Positions 1 to 7,929 of a stretch of 64,000 nucleotides of DNA are shown in pieces. The notes below the pieces were generated by a model. The model had not been told where the DNA came from and ran no database searches. It worked only from the letters and a program-made list of their open reading frames with translations. The DNA is from Microbacterium sp. 1S1 (lineage in GTDB: Bacteria > Actinomycetota > Actinomycetes > Actinomycetales > Microbacteriaceae). The number at the start of each line of letters is the position of its first letter. The stretch's first letter is position 1. The translations under genes were made by a program, and so were the position numbers. The DNA lies in contig NZ_CP043430.1 of NCBI RefSeq assembly GCF_008271365.1, positions 992,001-1,056,000 on the forward strand, given 5' to 3'.

Positions 1-936
1 GGCGACTGGGTCGCCGCCGGCGTCGACTGGATCACCGCCAACCTCGACGGCCTGCTCGACGCCGTGTCGTTCGTCGTGAGTTTCCTCGTCGACGGCCTCA
101 CGCGCCTCCTGCTGACGCCGCACTTCGCCGTCATCATCGTGATCGCGGCACTGATCGCCTGGACCGTGCGCTCGTGGCAGCTCGCGATCGGCACGATCCT
201 GTCGTTCGGGCTGATCGTCGCCATGGACCTCTGGGTCCCGGCGATGCAGACGCTCGCCCTCGTGCTCGTCGCCGCCGTCGTGGCCGTGCTGATCGCGGTG
301 CCGCTCGGCATCTGGTCGGCCCGCAACGCGACGGTACGCGCGACGCTGAAGCCGGTGCTCGACTTCATGCAGACGATGCCGGCCTTCGTGTACCTGATCC
401 CCGCGATCGTGTTCTTCGGCATCGGGGTGGTGCCCGGCCTCGTGGCCACCGTGATCTTCGCGCTGCCTCCGGGCGTGCGCCTGACCGAGCTGGGCATCCG
501 CGGCGTCGACGCGGAGACCGTCGAGGCCGGGCACGCGTTCGGCGCGACCCCGGGGCAGATCCTCCGCGGGATCCAGTTGCCGCTCGCGATGCCGACCATC
601 ATGGCGGGCGTCAATCAGGTCATCATGCTCGCCCTGTCCATGGCCGTCATCGCCGGCATGGCCGGTGCCGACGGGCTCGGGAAGATGGTGGTCGAGGCGA
701 TCTCGACGATCAACATCCCCAAGGGTGTCGAGGCCGGACTGGGCGTCGTGCTCATCGCCGTCTTCCTCGACCGGGTGACCGCGGCTCTGGGCGCGCCGGG
801 CGAGAACCGCTCGTCGCTGCTCGGGATGCTGAAGCGTCGCGGTTCGTCCCGGCCCTCCGCCCCCGTGGCGTCGGAGCCCGCAGCCGCCGCGCCCGCCGAG
901 TCCGCGCCGACCGAGTCCGAGCTCGCCCGCGCCTGA
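1..936 (+). CDS. proW: Glycine betaine/proline ABC transporter permease (5' end outside window)
   Basis: The reading frame is open from the first base of the window, so the N-terminus is missing; a GTG at 64 is probably internal. The protein is hydrophobic with about five to six membrane spans and matches the ProW/OpuAB type of ABC permease. It carries the EAA-type cytoplasmic loop around GVDAETVEAGHAFGATPGQ, which contacts the ATPase, and the typical FMQTMPAFVYLIP and INIPKGVEAGLGVVLIA segments. An Ala/Pro/Glu-rich tail ends the protein. It would import compatible solutes across the membrane together with an ATPase (expected upstream) and the binding lipoprotein that follows 166 bases downstream. 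Confidence 0.9.
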   Translation, partial: GDWVAAGVDWITANLDGLLDAVSFVVSFLVDGLTRLLLTPHFAVIIVIAALIAWTVRSWQLAIGTILSFGLIVAMDLWVPAMQTLALVLVAAVVAVLIAVPLGIWSARNATVRATLKPVLDFMQTMPAFVYLIPAIVFFGIGVVPGLVATVIFALPPGVRLTELGIRGVDAETVEAGHAFGATPGQILRGIQLPLAMPTIMAGVNQVIMLALSMAVIAGMAGADGLGKMVVEAISTINIPKGVEAGLGVVLIAVFLDRVTAALGAPGENRSSLLGMLKRRGSSRPSAPVASEPAAAAPAESAPTESELARA

Positions 937-983
937 GCGCCCCTGTCCCGCGCCCCCGTCTCCGTCCCACCCCCTTATGCCCG

Positions 984-1041
984 GTGCGGGACGGAAAAGG
1001 GGCGCGGGCGCCGGGATCCCGGCACTGTTTCGATCCCGCAC
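984..1041. repeat. 58-bp intergenic palindromic repeat, copy A
   Basis: It begins GTGCGGGACGG and ends CGATCCCGCAC, so the ends form an inverted repeat (GTGCGGGA/TCCCGCAC). Two further copies of exactly 58 bp lie at 43742-43799 and 43825-43882; the outer 10-15 bases are conserved and the middle is variable. It sits between the betaine permease and its binding protein, where the hairpin could dampen readthrough or protect the upstream mRNA. It resembles a REP-type element; mobility is not shown. Confidence 0.7.
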
Positions 1042-1102
1042 GCCTGTCCCGCGGCCTCGGCCGCACCTCCGGAATCACATACGGAACGCAAGAGAGAGTC
1101 AC

Positions 1103-2011
1103 ATGACGAAGAAGATCCTGACCATCACCGCCCTCGGAGCGGCCGCAGCGCTCACCCTCGCCGGATGCAGCGGCGACGGTGCCGGCGGCACGAGCGGCGG
1201 CGGAGACGGCGCCGAGGACAAGGGCACCATCACCCTCGGGTTCCTGCCCTCCTGGACCGACGGCCTCAGCACCGCCTACCTCCTGCAGGACCAGCTCGAG
1301 AAGATCGGTTACACGGTCGAGATGAAGACGCTCACCGAGGCCGGCCCGCTCTACACCGGACTCGCGCAGGGCGACGTCGACATGTACCCGTCCGCCTGGC
1401 CGGAGCTCACCCACGCCGAGTACATGAAGAAGTACGGCGACGACATCGACGACCTCGGCGCGTACTACGAGAACGCGAAGCTCACCCTCGCGGTGCCGGA
1501 GTACTCCGACCTCACCTCGATCGAGGACCTCGCGGGCAAGGGTGCCGACTTCGACGGCAAGATCTACGGCATCGAGCCCGGTGCCGGACTCACCGCTCAG
1601 ACCCAGAAGATGATGCCCGAGTACGGTCTCGACGGCGAGTACGAGCTCGTCACCTCGTCGACCGCGGCGATGCTCACCGAGCTCAAGACCGCGACCGACA
1701 AGCAGGAGGACATCGTCGTCACGCTATGGCGTCCGTTCTGGGCCAACGACGCCTTCCCCGTGAAGGACCTCGAAGACCCGAAGGGTGCCATGGGCGAGGC
1801 CGAGGGCCTGCACTTCCTGGGCACCAAGGGTTTCGCGGACGAGTTCCCCGAGGCGGCGGAGCTGATCGAGAAGATCAAGCTCGACGACGAGCAGTACGGC
1901 GCGCTCGAAGACCTCGTGGTCAACGAGTACGGCGAGGGCAAGGAAGCCGACGCGGTCGACGCGTGGCTGGAGGAGTACGGCGACCAGTTCGACTGGACCG
2001 TCACCAGCTGA
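1103..2011 (+). CDS. proX: Glycine betaine/proline-binding lipoprotein
   Basis: The 302-residue protein starts at an ATG preceded by AGAGAGAG; the longer open frame upstream of it is intergenic. It has a lipoprotein signal with lipobox LAGC near residue 21, followed by a Gly/Ser/Asp linker. The mature part resembles the OpuAC/ProX family, with TLGFLPSWTDGLSTAYLLQD near the start and several Trp and Tyr residues (for example SAWPELTHAEY, LWRPFWAND) of the kind that form the aromatic cage for quaternary amines. It would be anchored on the outer face of the membrane and deliver substrate to the permease upstream. A strong terminator follows. Confidence 0.9.
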   Translation: MTKKILTITALGAAAALTLAGCSGDGAGGTSGGGDGAEDKGTITLGFLPSWTDGLSTAYLLQDQLEKIGYTVEMKTLTEAGPLYTGLAQGDVDMYPSAWPELTHAEYMKKYGDDIDDLGAYYENAKLTLAVPEYSDLTSIEDLAGKGADFDGKIYGIEPGAGLTAQTQKMMPEYGLDGEYELVTSSTAAMLTELKTATDKQEDIVVTLWRPFWANDAFPVKDLEDPKGAMGEAEGLHFLGTKGFADEFPEAAELIEKIKLDDEQYGALEDLVVNEYGEGKEADAVDAWLEEYGDQFDWTVTS

Positions 2012-2027
2012 CACCCGTCGCACGTCT

Positions 2028-2064
2028 CGAAGGAGGGTCTCCCGCAGCGGGAGGCCCTCCTTCG
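2028..2064 (+). terminator. Rho-independent-type terminator after proX
   Basis: A near-perfect stem (GAAGGAGGG...CCCTCCTTC with an inner CTCCCGC/GCGGGAG) lies 17 bases after the proX stop and is followed by TCGTCGTCGG rather than a clear U tract, as is common in high-GC actinobacteria. Confidence 0.75.
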
Positions 2065-2156
2065 TCGTCGGTGGGGCCCTTACATTCGCGGGAGGAAGGT
2101 GGAAGCATGGCGCGAAACCGGCGGGTCGACCGGCCCGCGGACGGGGGGACACGACC

Positions 2157-3134
2157 ATGTGCACAGGACTGAGCTTCACGACGGCCGACCACTACTTCGG
2201 GAGGAATCTCGACCTGGAGTTCTCGTACAACGAGACCGTGACGGTCACACCGCGGAACTTCCCGTTCCCGTTCCGCCGCCTGCCGTCGCTGCCGGCGCAT
2301 CACGCGATCATCGGAATCGCGACGATCGCCGACGGCTACCCGCTCTATTACGACGCGGTCAACGAGAAGGGGCTCGGGATGGCCGGGCTGAACTTCCCGG
2401 ACAACGCGCACTACCCGGCGCCGGGGTCGGCGGACACCGAGGTCACGCCGTTCGAGTTCATCCCCTGGGTCCTCGGACAGTTCGAGACCGTGGCGCAGGT
2501 GAAGGACGCCCTGAGGTCCGTGAGTCTCGTCGACATCGACTTCAGCCCGGAGTTCCCGCTGTCGCCGCTGCACTGGATCATCGCCGACAAGACGGCGTCG
2601 ATCACGGTGGAGAGCGTGCGCGGCGGCGTCAAGGTGTACGACAACCCGTGGGGCGTGCTCACGAACAACCCGACGTTCGACATCCACAGCTTCCGGCTCA
2701 ACGACTTCCAGCACCTGTCGAAGCGGCAGCCGGAGAACACGTTCGCGCCGGAGGTGTCGATGGACCTGTACAGCCGGGGCATGGGCGGGATCGGGCTGCC
2801 AGGCGATCTGTCGTCGTCGTCGCGGTTCGTGAAGGCCGTGTTCACGCGCATGAACTCGGTGTGCGGGACGACGGAGTCGGAGTCGATCAGCCAGTTCTTC
2901 CAGATCCTCGGTTCGGTCGCGCAGCAGCGCGGCTGCGTGCAGGTCGGCGACGAGGAGAAGTACGAGATCACGATCTACTCGTCGTGCGCCAACACCGCCA
3001 CGGGCGTGTACTACTACACGACCTACGAGAACAGCCAGATCACGGGCGTCGACATGCACAAGGAGGACCTCGACGGGTCCGAGCTCGCGGCGTATCCGCT
3101 CGTGAAGGGCCAGCAGATCGCGATGCAGAACTGA
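2157..3134 (+). CDS. Choloylglycine hydrolase / penicillin V acylase family protein
   Basis: This 325-residue protein belongs to the linear amide C-N hydrolases (Ntn-hydrolase fold). Met1 is followed directly by Cys2, the residue that becomes the N-terminal nucleophile after Met removal. Arg16 and Asp19 (GRNLDL) fit the conserved Arg/Asp of bile salt hydrolases; LTNNPTFDIH carries the family Asn and SSSRFVKA the later Arg. There is no signal peptide, so it is probably cytoplasmic. The length is typical. Substrates in this family include conjugated bile salts, penicillin V and N-acyl homoserine lactones; I cannot choose between them from sequence. GGGGGG lies 6-11 bases before the ATG. The upstream terminator suggests its own promoter. 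Confidence 0.85.
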   Translation: MCTGLSFTTADHYFGRNLDLEFSYNETVTVTPRNFPFPFRRLPSLPAHHAIIGIATIADGYPLYYDAVNEKGLGMAGLNFPDNAHYPAPGSADTEVTPFEFIPWVLGQFETVAQVKDALRSVSLVDIDFSPEFPLSPLHWIIADKTASITVESVRGGVKVYDNPWGVLTNNPTFDIHSFRLNDFQHLSKRQPENTFAPEVSMDLYSRGMGGIGLPGDLSSSSRFVKAVFTRMNSVCGTTESESISQFFQILGSVAQQRGCVQVGDEEKYEITIYSSCANTATGVYYYTTYENSQITGVDMHKEDLDGSELAAYPLVKGQQIAMQN

Positions 3135-3184
3135 TCTGTCGCCCGCGCAACCCCCTGATCGGGTGCGCGCCGGCGGCGTAGCCT

Positions 3185-4690
3185 GTGGCCGTGGACGGGT
3201 TCGCGGCGGTCGACTTCGGGTTCGCCCGCGAGGTCCTGCAGCGGGGCATCGCGGCGCTGTACCTCGTCGCGTTCGTCTCGACGCTGAACCAGTTCCGGCC
3301 GCTGCTGGGCGAGCACGGACTGCTCCCCGCCCCCGCGCTGCTCGACTGGGTGGCGAAGAAGCGCGAGCGACGGAAGCTGCTGCACCCCACCCTCTTCACC
3401 CGGGTCCGCTACACCGACCGGCGATTGGTCGCGCTGTGCGGGGCCGGGATCGTCATCGCCGCCCTGGTCGTCGCCGGGGTGCCGCAGCTCGGGCCGCCCT
3501 GGGTGCCGATGCTCGCTTTCCTCGCTCTGTGGTCCGGCTACATGTCGGTGGTGAGCATCGGGCAGACGTTCTACTCGTTCGGGTGGGAGATGCTGCTGCT
3601 GGAGGCCGGTTTCCTCGCGGCCTTCCTCGGCTCGAACGACCAGCCGCCGCCGACGGTCGTGATCGTGCTGTTCTGGTGGTTGCTGTTCCGGCTGGAGTTC
3701 GGCGCCGGGATGATCAAGATCCGCGGCGGCCGCGAGTGGCGCGACCTCACCGCGATGACCTTCCACCACGAGACGCAGCCCATGCCGGGGCCGCTCAGCC
3801 GGCAGGCGCACCTGCTGCCGCGGTGGTTCCACCGGCTCGAGGTCGTCGGGAACCATGTCGCGCAGCTCGTCGTGCCGTTCTTCCTTTTCGCCCCGCTCCT
3901 GTCGCTGTGGTTTCCCCGCAGCGCGTGGGTTCCTGAGCTTGTCGAAGGAGTCGCGTGGGTGGGCGCCGTCGCCGGCGGGATCGTGATCGCGACGCAGCTG
4001 TGGCTCGTGCTCACCGGGAACTTCGCGTGGCTGAACTGGGCGACGATCGTCCTGGCGTTCTCCGCGATCGGGCTTCCCGGCATCGGCGCTCCTGCCGCGT
4101 CACCGGAGACTTCCCTGCCGGGGACCGTGTCGGGCCTGCCGCTGTGGTGGGTCGTGGTGACCTCGGCGGTCGGGCTGCTGTTCGTCGTCCTGAGTGTGCC
4201 CGCCGTGCGCAACCTCTTCGCGCGGCGGCAGCTCATGAACGCGAGCTTCAACCGCTGGCAGCTCGCGAATGCGTACGGCGCCTTCGGCACCGTCACGCGA
4301 CAGCGGGTCGAGATCGTCGTGGAGGGGTCGGACGACGAGGAGGGCCGGCACTGGCGCGAGTACGAGTTCCGCGGCAAGCCGGGGGATGTGCGGCGGATCC
4401 CGCGGCAGTTCGCCCCGTACCACCTGCGGCTGGACTGGCTGATGTGGTTCCTCCCGCTCGGGCACTCTCTCGACGACTGGTTCTCCGTGTTCCTCGTGCG
4501 GCTGCTGGAGGCGGACCCCCGGACGCTGCGGCTGCTGCGCGTCGACCCCTTCCACGGCGAGCGGCCGCGGTGGGTGCGGGCCGTGTCCTACCGCTACCGC
4601 TTCACGACCCGCGCCGAGCACCGTGTCGACGGAGCCGTCTGGATCCGGACCGGTCGTCGTGTGGTGCTCGGTCCGGTCGGGCTCCGTTGA
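3185..4690 (+). CDS. LMF1-like (lipase maturation factor family) membrane protein
   Basis: The 501-residue polytopic membrane protein resembles the lipase maturation factor (LMF1/LMF2) family. Recognisable segments are FRLEFGAGMIKIRGGREWRD, the MTFHHETQPMPGPLS stretch and HRLEVVGNHVAQLVVPFF, followed by a soluble C-terminal part rich in Trp, Arg and Tyr. About eight membrane spans can be drawn in the first 350 residues. In animals LMF1 helps lipases fold in the ER; the bacterial role is unknown. The GTG at 3185 gives a start 50 bases after the preceding gene, so co-transcription is possible. Residues 249-259 (VPELVEG...) come from a short repeat insertion described separately. Confidence 0.8.
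   Translation: MAVDGFAAVDFGFAREVLQRGIAALYLVAFVSTLNQFRPLLGEHGLLPAPALLDWVAKKRERRKLLHPTLFTRVRYTDRRLVALCGAGIVIAALVVAGVPQLGPPWVPMLAFLALWSGYMSVVSIGQTFYSFGWEMLLLEAGFLAAFLGSNDQPPPTVVIVLFWWLLFRLEFGAGMIKIRGGREWRDLTAMTFHHETQPMPGPLSRQAHLLPRWFHRLEVVGNHVAQLVVPFFLFAPLLSLWFPRSAWVPELVEGVAWVGAVAGGIVIATQLWLVLTGNFAWLNWATIVLAFSAIGLPGIGAPAASPETSLPGTVSGLPLWWVVVTSAVGLLFVVLSVPAVRNLFARRQLMNASFNRWQLANAYGAFGTVTRQRVEIVVEGSDDEEGRHWREYEFRGKPGDVRRIPRQFAPYHLRLDWLMWFLPLGHSLDDWFSVFLVRLLEADPRTLRLLRVDPFHGERPRWVRAVSYRYRFTTRAEHRVDGAVWIRTGRRVVLGPVGLR
3922..3960 (+). repeat. In-frame 30-bp insertion with REP-like core (VPELVEG) and 9-bp flanking direct repeat
   Basis: The core TCCTGAGCTTGTCGAAGGA resembles the widespread TTCGACAAGCTCAG(G) repeat of actinobacteria and other bacteria. 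It is bounded by CGCGTGGGT at 3922-3930 and again at 3952-3960, a 9-bp direct repeat. The unit is 30 bp and adds ten in-frame residues, so protein AWV-PELVEGV-AWV reads as an insertion with target duplication. It falls in a segment between membrane spans. Confidence 0.6.
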
Positions 4691-4769
4691 CGTCGAGTCA
4701 CGCACGCTGCTCCGTACCCGGTGTGGATGGAACAACGCAGGCGATTCGAACATCAGCCGAGCGCGGCGA

Positions 4770-4806
4770 AACGCCCCGGCCGGGGAGAGTCCCCGGTCGG
4801 AGCGTT
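4770..4806. terminator. Bidirectional terminator between convergent genes
   Basis: Arms AACGCCCCGGCCGGGGA and TCCCCGGTCGGAGCGTT pair with two mismatches around a GAG loop. It lies between the LMF1-like gene (plus) and the exporter operon (minus), so it can serve both. Confidence 0.65.
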
Positions 4807-4825
4807 CCGTCTCGCTTGACGTCGA

Positions 4826-5593
4826 TCAGCTGACCTTCTTCCGGTAGGAGATGATCGCGAACACGTACGCGACCACGAGGATCCCGACGCACCAGGCGAG
4901 GGCCACCCAGATGTCGGACCCGACCGGCTCCCCCGCGAACAACGCCTGGATGGAGTTCACGATCGAGGTCACCGGCTGGTTCTCCGCGAACCACTGCACC
5001 GGCGCCGGCATCGTGTCGGTCGGCACGAACGCGGAGCTGATGAACGGGAGGAAGATCAGCGGGTACGAGAACGCACTCGCCCCGTCGACCGTCTTCGCAT
5101 TCAGGCCGGCGATGATCGCCAGCCACGTGAGCGCCAGGGTGAACAGCATCAGGATGCCGATCACTCCGAGCCAGGCCCACACGCTCGCCCCGGTGCGGAA
5201 CCCCATCAGGAACCCGACGCCGAAGATGATCGCGAGGGTGATCGCGTTGGCCGTGAGCGAGGTGAGCACGTGCGCCCACAGCACGCTCGACCGGGCGATC
5301 GGCATGGAGTGGAAGCGCTCGAAGATGCCGCTCTGCATGTCGGTGAACAACCGGAACGCGGTGTACGCGATGCCCGACGCGATCGCGATCAGCAGGATGC
5401 CGGGCAGCAGGTAGTTCACGTAGTTCTCGGTGCCGGTGCTCTGCTGGAGCGCGCCGCCGAAGACGTACACGAACAGGAGCATCAGCGCGATCGGCGTGAC
5501 CGCCGTGGTGATGATCGTGTCGGGACTGCGGAAGATGTGCCGCATCGAGCGGCCGGTGAGCGTCGCCGTGTCGGCGGCGAAGTGCGTGGTCAT
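4826..5593 (-). CDS. DrrB-like ABC-2 type permease
   Basis: The 255-residue protein has about six membrane spans and the layout of ABC-2 exporter permeases (DrrB type): a cytoplasmic N-terminus, GRSMRHIFRSPDTIITTAVTP before the first span, the ERFHSMPIARSSVLWAHVL cytoplasmic helix and a long central membrane block. Its start overlaps the stop of the ATPase gene by four bases (ATGA), so the pair is translationally coupled. It is the last gene of a PadR-controlled operon. DrrAB systems usually export drugs or lipids; the substrate here is not known. Confidence 0.85.
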   Translation of the reverse strand: MTTHFAADTATLTGRSMRHIFRSPDTIITTAVTPIALMLLFVYVFGGALQQSTGTENYVNYLLPGILLIAIASGIAYTAFRLFTDMQSGIFERFHSMPIARSSVLWAHVLTSLTANAITLAIIFGVGFLMGFRTGASVWAWLGVIGILMLFTLALTWLAIIAGLNAKTVDGASAFSYPLIFLPFISSAFVPTDTMPAPVQWFAENQPVTSIVNSIQALFAGEPVGSDIWVALAWCVGILVVAYVFAIISYRKKVS

Positions 5594-6363
5594 GCTGCGT
5601 CCTCCTTCGTGGTCGAGGGGCCGATCAGGGTGAGGAAGATCTCCTCGAGGGTGGGCTGCTTCTCGACGTACTCGACCTGGGCGGGCGGGAGCAGCCGCTT
5701 GAGCCCGGCGAGGGTGTCGTTCGCGATGATGCGGCCCTCGTGCAGGATCGCGATGCGGCCGGCGAGCTGCTCGGCCTCGTCGAGGTACTGCGTGGTGAGC
5801 AGCACCGTGGTGCCGCCGTCGGCGAGCTGCTTCACGACGTCCCACACCTCGATGCGCGACTCCGGGTCGAGCCCGGTGGTCGGCTCGTCGAGGTAGATCA
5901 CCTCGGGGTCGCCGACCAGGCTCATCGCGATGTCGAGCCGGCGGCGCATGCCACCGGAGTACGTGCCGACCTTGCGGCTGCCCGCGTCGGTCAGGCGGAA
6001 CGTGGCGAGCAGCCGGTCGGCCACCGCGCCGGGGTCGGGCAGGTGGCGCAGCTTGGCGACGAGCACCAGGTTCTCGCGCCCGGTGAGGATCTCGTCGACC
6101 GCGGCGAACTGCCCGGTGAGGCTGATCTTCTCCCGCACGCCGAGCGGGTTCGCCGCCACGTCGATCCCCTGCACCGTCGCGGTGCCGGTGTCGGCCTTCA
6201 GCAGCGTGGAGAGGATGCGCACCATCGTGGTCTTGCCCGCGCCGTTCGACCCGAGGAGGGCGAAGATCGATCCCCGCTCCACCTCGAAGTCGACGCCGCG
6301 CAGCACGTGCAGGTCTTTGTAGGACTTCTCGATGCCGCGCACCGAGAGGGCGGTGTTCGTCAT
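5590..6363 (-). CDS. DrrA-like ABC transporter ATP-binding protein
   Basis: This 257-residue ATPase has Walker A GSNGAGKTTM, signature YSGGMRRRLDIAM and Walker B VIYLDEPTTGLD, plus the C-terminal extension typical of DrrA-type daunorubicin-resistance ATPases (QVEYVEKQPTLEEIFLTL). It starts at the ATG at 6363, which overlaps the DUF1048 stop by four bases; the longer open frame upstream is the antisense-frame shadow of that gene. It energises export through the DrrB-like permease encoded next. Confidence 0.9.
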   Translation of the reverse strand: MTNTALSVRGIEKSYKDLHVLRGVDFEVERGSIFALLGSNGAGKTTMVRILSTLLKADTGTATVQGIDVAANPLGVREKISLTGQFAAVDEILTGRENLVLVAKLRHLPDPGAVADRLLATFRLTDAGSRKVGTYSGGMRRRLDIAMSLVGDPEVIYLDEPTTGLDPESRIEVWDVVKQLADGGTTVLLTTQYLDEAEQLAGRIAILHEGRIIANDTLAGLKRLLPPAQVEYVEKQPTLEEIFLTLIGPSTTKEDAA

Positions 6364-6731
6364 GACCGGTTCTCCTTCTTCTTCGCGTCGGCGACCGCCT
6401 GCGTCAGGCGATCGCGCTCCTTGTCGACCCACTGGGTGCCGCCGTACGCCTCGGCGTAGGTCTCGGCGAACTCGACGGGGTCGGCGCCGATGATGTCGTC
6501 GATCGGGGTGCGGTCGATCGCGGCGCGCTCCCAGAGGTCGGCGAGGTCGAGGAAGATCTGCACCAGGGTGTCCCCGTCGGTGATCCCTCCGTAGTACATG
6601 GTGTAGCGGTGCTGGGCGTTGGCGACCGTGCGGTACGGCTCGGGCAGCGCCTCGATCCGGGCCTTCGCCTGCTTGTACTGCTTCTTCTGCTCGAGCGATC
6701 CGGTGAGCGCTTCGATCCACTTGGCGGCCAT
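6360..6731 (-). CDS. DUF1048 family protein
   Basis: A soluble, helical, charged protein of 123 residues, containing GSLEQKKQYKQAKARIEALP near the start and a Lys/Glu-rich end. It matches DUF1048, a family usually found between PadR regulators and ABC exporters in Gram-positive bacteria. It starts one base after the padR stop and overlaps the ATPase start. Its biochemical role is unknown; membership of this operon suggests a part in regulating or assembling the exporter. Confidence 0.75.
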   Translation of the reverse strand: MAAKWIEALTGSLEQKKQYKQAKARIEALPEPYRTVANAQHRYTMYYGGITDGDTLVQIFLDLADLWERAAIDRTPIDDIIGADPVEFAETYAEAYGGTQWVDKERDRLTQAVADAKKKENRS

Positions 6732-6732
6732 G

Positions 6733-7077
6733 TCAGTTCTCCTTGCTGGGGGTGTGGGTGGTGTTGAGTCGTTCGATGTGCTGCGCCAGGAAGTTCCAGG
6801 TGGTCCAGAACTCCTCCAGCTCCTGGCGCCCGGCGGCGTTCAGGGTGTAGACCTTGCGGGGCGGTCCCTTCTCGCTCGGCACCTTCTCGACGTCGACGAG
6901 CTTCTTCTGCTCGATCCTGACCAGCAGGGCGTAGACGGTGCCCTCGGCGGTGTCGGTGAAGCCGTGCTCCCGCAGGCGGGTGGTGATCTCGTAGCCGTAG
7001 GCCGGCTGCTCGGCGAGGAGGGCCAGAACGATGCCCTCCAGGGTGCCCTTGAGCATCTCGGTCATCTGCTTGCCCAT
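6733..7077 (-). CDS. PadR family transcriptional regulator
   Basis: The likely start is the ATG at 7077 (MGKQMTEMLKGTLEGIVLAL), giving 114 residues; the open frame extends further upstream, but that part lies over the operator and lacks an SD. The AGAGGAGGGGACCAC leader gives a good ribosome site. The winged-helix core (LLAEQPAYGYEITTRLREHG, then TVYALLVRIEQKKLV and the basic wing SEKGPPRKVYTLNAAG) is typical of PadR. It probably represses its own operon through the nested palindromes at 7118-7170. Confidence 0.9.
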   Translation of the reverse strand: MGKQMTEMLKGTLEGIVLALLAEQPAYGYEITTRLREHGFTDTAEGTVYALLVRIEQKKLVDVEKVPSEKGPPRKVYTLNAAGRQELEEFWTTWNFLAQHIERLNTTHTPSKEN

Positions 7078-7117
7078 GTGGTCCCCTCCTCTCGTTGTTC
7101 TCCTCGTTCGGTACTCA

Positions 7118-7170
7118 GTGTTGCTGGGTACCGGTACAAAGTAACACTGAGTACCGGTACTTAGCAACAC
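7118..7170 (-). promoter_or_regulatory. padR operon promoter and nested palindromic operator
   Basis: Two copies of the 10-bp palindrome GTACCGGTAC (7128-7137, 7151-7160) lie between outer inverted arms GTGTTGCT (7118-7125) and AGCAACAC (7163-7170). On the minus strand a promoter can be read as TTGCTA, 17-bp spacer, TTACTT (7167 to 7139), with one palindrome filling the spacer. A repressor bound there would block RNA polymerase directly; PadR autoregulation is the natural inference. Confidence 0.6.
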
Positions 7171-7202
7171 CGAATACTGAACTTTCTCATCCCTGTCTCG
7201 CC

Positions 7203-7278
7203 GAGACCCCGGGTACGCGGCGAGACCCCCGGGTAGCGACGCGAAGACCCCGGGGTCTCGACGACAACCCGGGGTCTC
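7203..7278. repeat. GAGACCCCGGGT hairpin cluster
   Basis: The motif GAGACCCCGGG occurs directly and inverted four times within 76 bases, including AGACCCCGGGGTCT and, at the far end, ACCCGGGGTCTC. The outermost copies can pair. It lies just past the end of the minus-strand response regulator gene, where it would act as its terminator and insulate the padR promoter region. Confidence 0.6.
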
Positions 7279-7290
7279 AGGGGGAGGACG

Positions 7291-7929
7291 TCAGGAGCGG
7301 AGGTAGGCGAGGACGGCGAGGACCCGACGGTGGCCGCTGTCGGTGGAGGCGAGGCCGAGCTTGGCGAAGATGTTGCCGATGTGCTTGCTCACCGCGGTCT
7401 CGGTCACGAACAGGCGTGCGGCGATCGTGGTGTTGTCGAGCCCCTCGGCCATCAGCCCGAGCACCTCCCGTTCGCGCGGGGTCAAGGTCTGCACGGGGTC
7501 ATCGGCGCGACGGCGGCTCAGGAGCTGCGAGATCACCTCGGGATCCATCACCGTGCCCCCCGCGGCCACCCGGCGCAGGGCGTCGACGAACGCGGCGACC
7601 TTCCCCACCCGTTCCTTCAACAGGTAGCCGAGGCCGTTCGCCCCGGCGGCGAGGAGCTCGCCCGCATAACGGTCCTCGACGTACGCCGAGAGCACGAGCA
7701 CCGGAAAGCCCGGGCGGCGGGCCCTCGCCTCGGCCGCGGCCTTGAGACCTTCGCTGGTGAACGTGGGCGGCATCCGCACGTCGACGACCGCGGCGTCGGC
7801 GTCGTCGAGGAGGGCGAGGAATCCGTCGGCGTCGGGCACGGCGCCGACCACGTCGAACCCCTCGCTGCGCAGCAGCAGCGCGAGGCCCTCCCGCAGCAGG
7901 GTGTCGTCCTCCGCGATCACGATCCGCAT
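7291..7929 (-). CDS. NarL/LuxR-type response regulator
   Basis: The 212-residue protein has a receiver domain (EDD near residue 7, phospho-acceptor Asp50 in VVDVRMPP, Lys in YLLKE) and a C-terminal LuxR helix-turn-helix (LTPREREVLGLMAEGLDNTTIAARLFVTETAVSKHIGNIFAKLG). It starts at the ATG at 7929, overlapping the end of the kinase gene by 13 bases. The partner kinase is encoded just upstream, and a MacB/FtsX-type ABC pair lies across the divergent promoter and is the likely target. Confidence 0.92.
   Translation of the reverse strand: MRIVIAEDDTLLREGLALLLRSEGFDVVGAVPDADGFLALLDDADAAVVDVRMPPTFTSEGLKAAAEARARRPGFPVLVLSAYVEDRYAGELLAAGANGLGYLLKERVGKVAAFVDALRRVAAGGTVMDPEVISQLLSRRRADDPVQTLTPREREVLGLMAEGLDNTTIAARLFVTETAVSKHIGNIFAKLGLASTDSGHRRVLAVLAYLRS

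Noticed and set aside
2001..3059. Long minus-strand frames antisense to real genes, such as this 352-codon one
   Set aside because: Arg/His/Val-rich composition typical of the complement of high-GC genes, with no domain or ribosome site.
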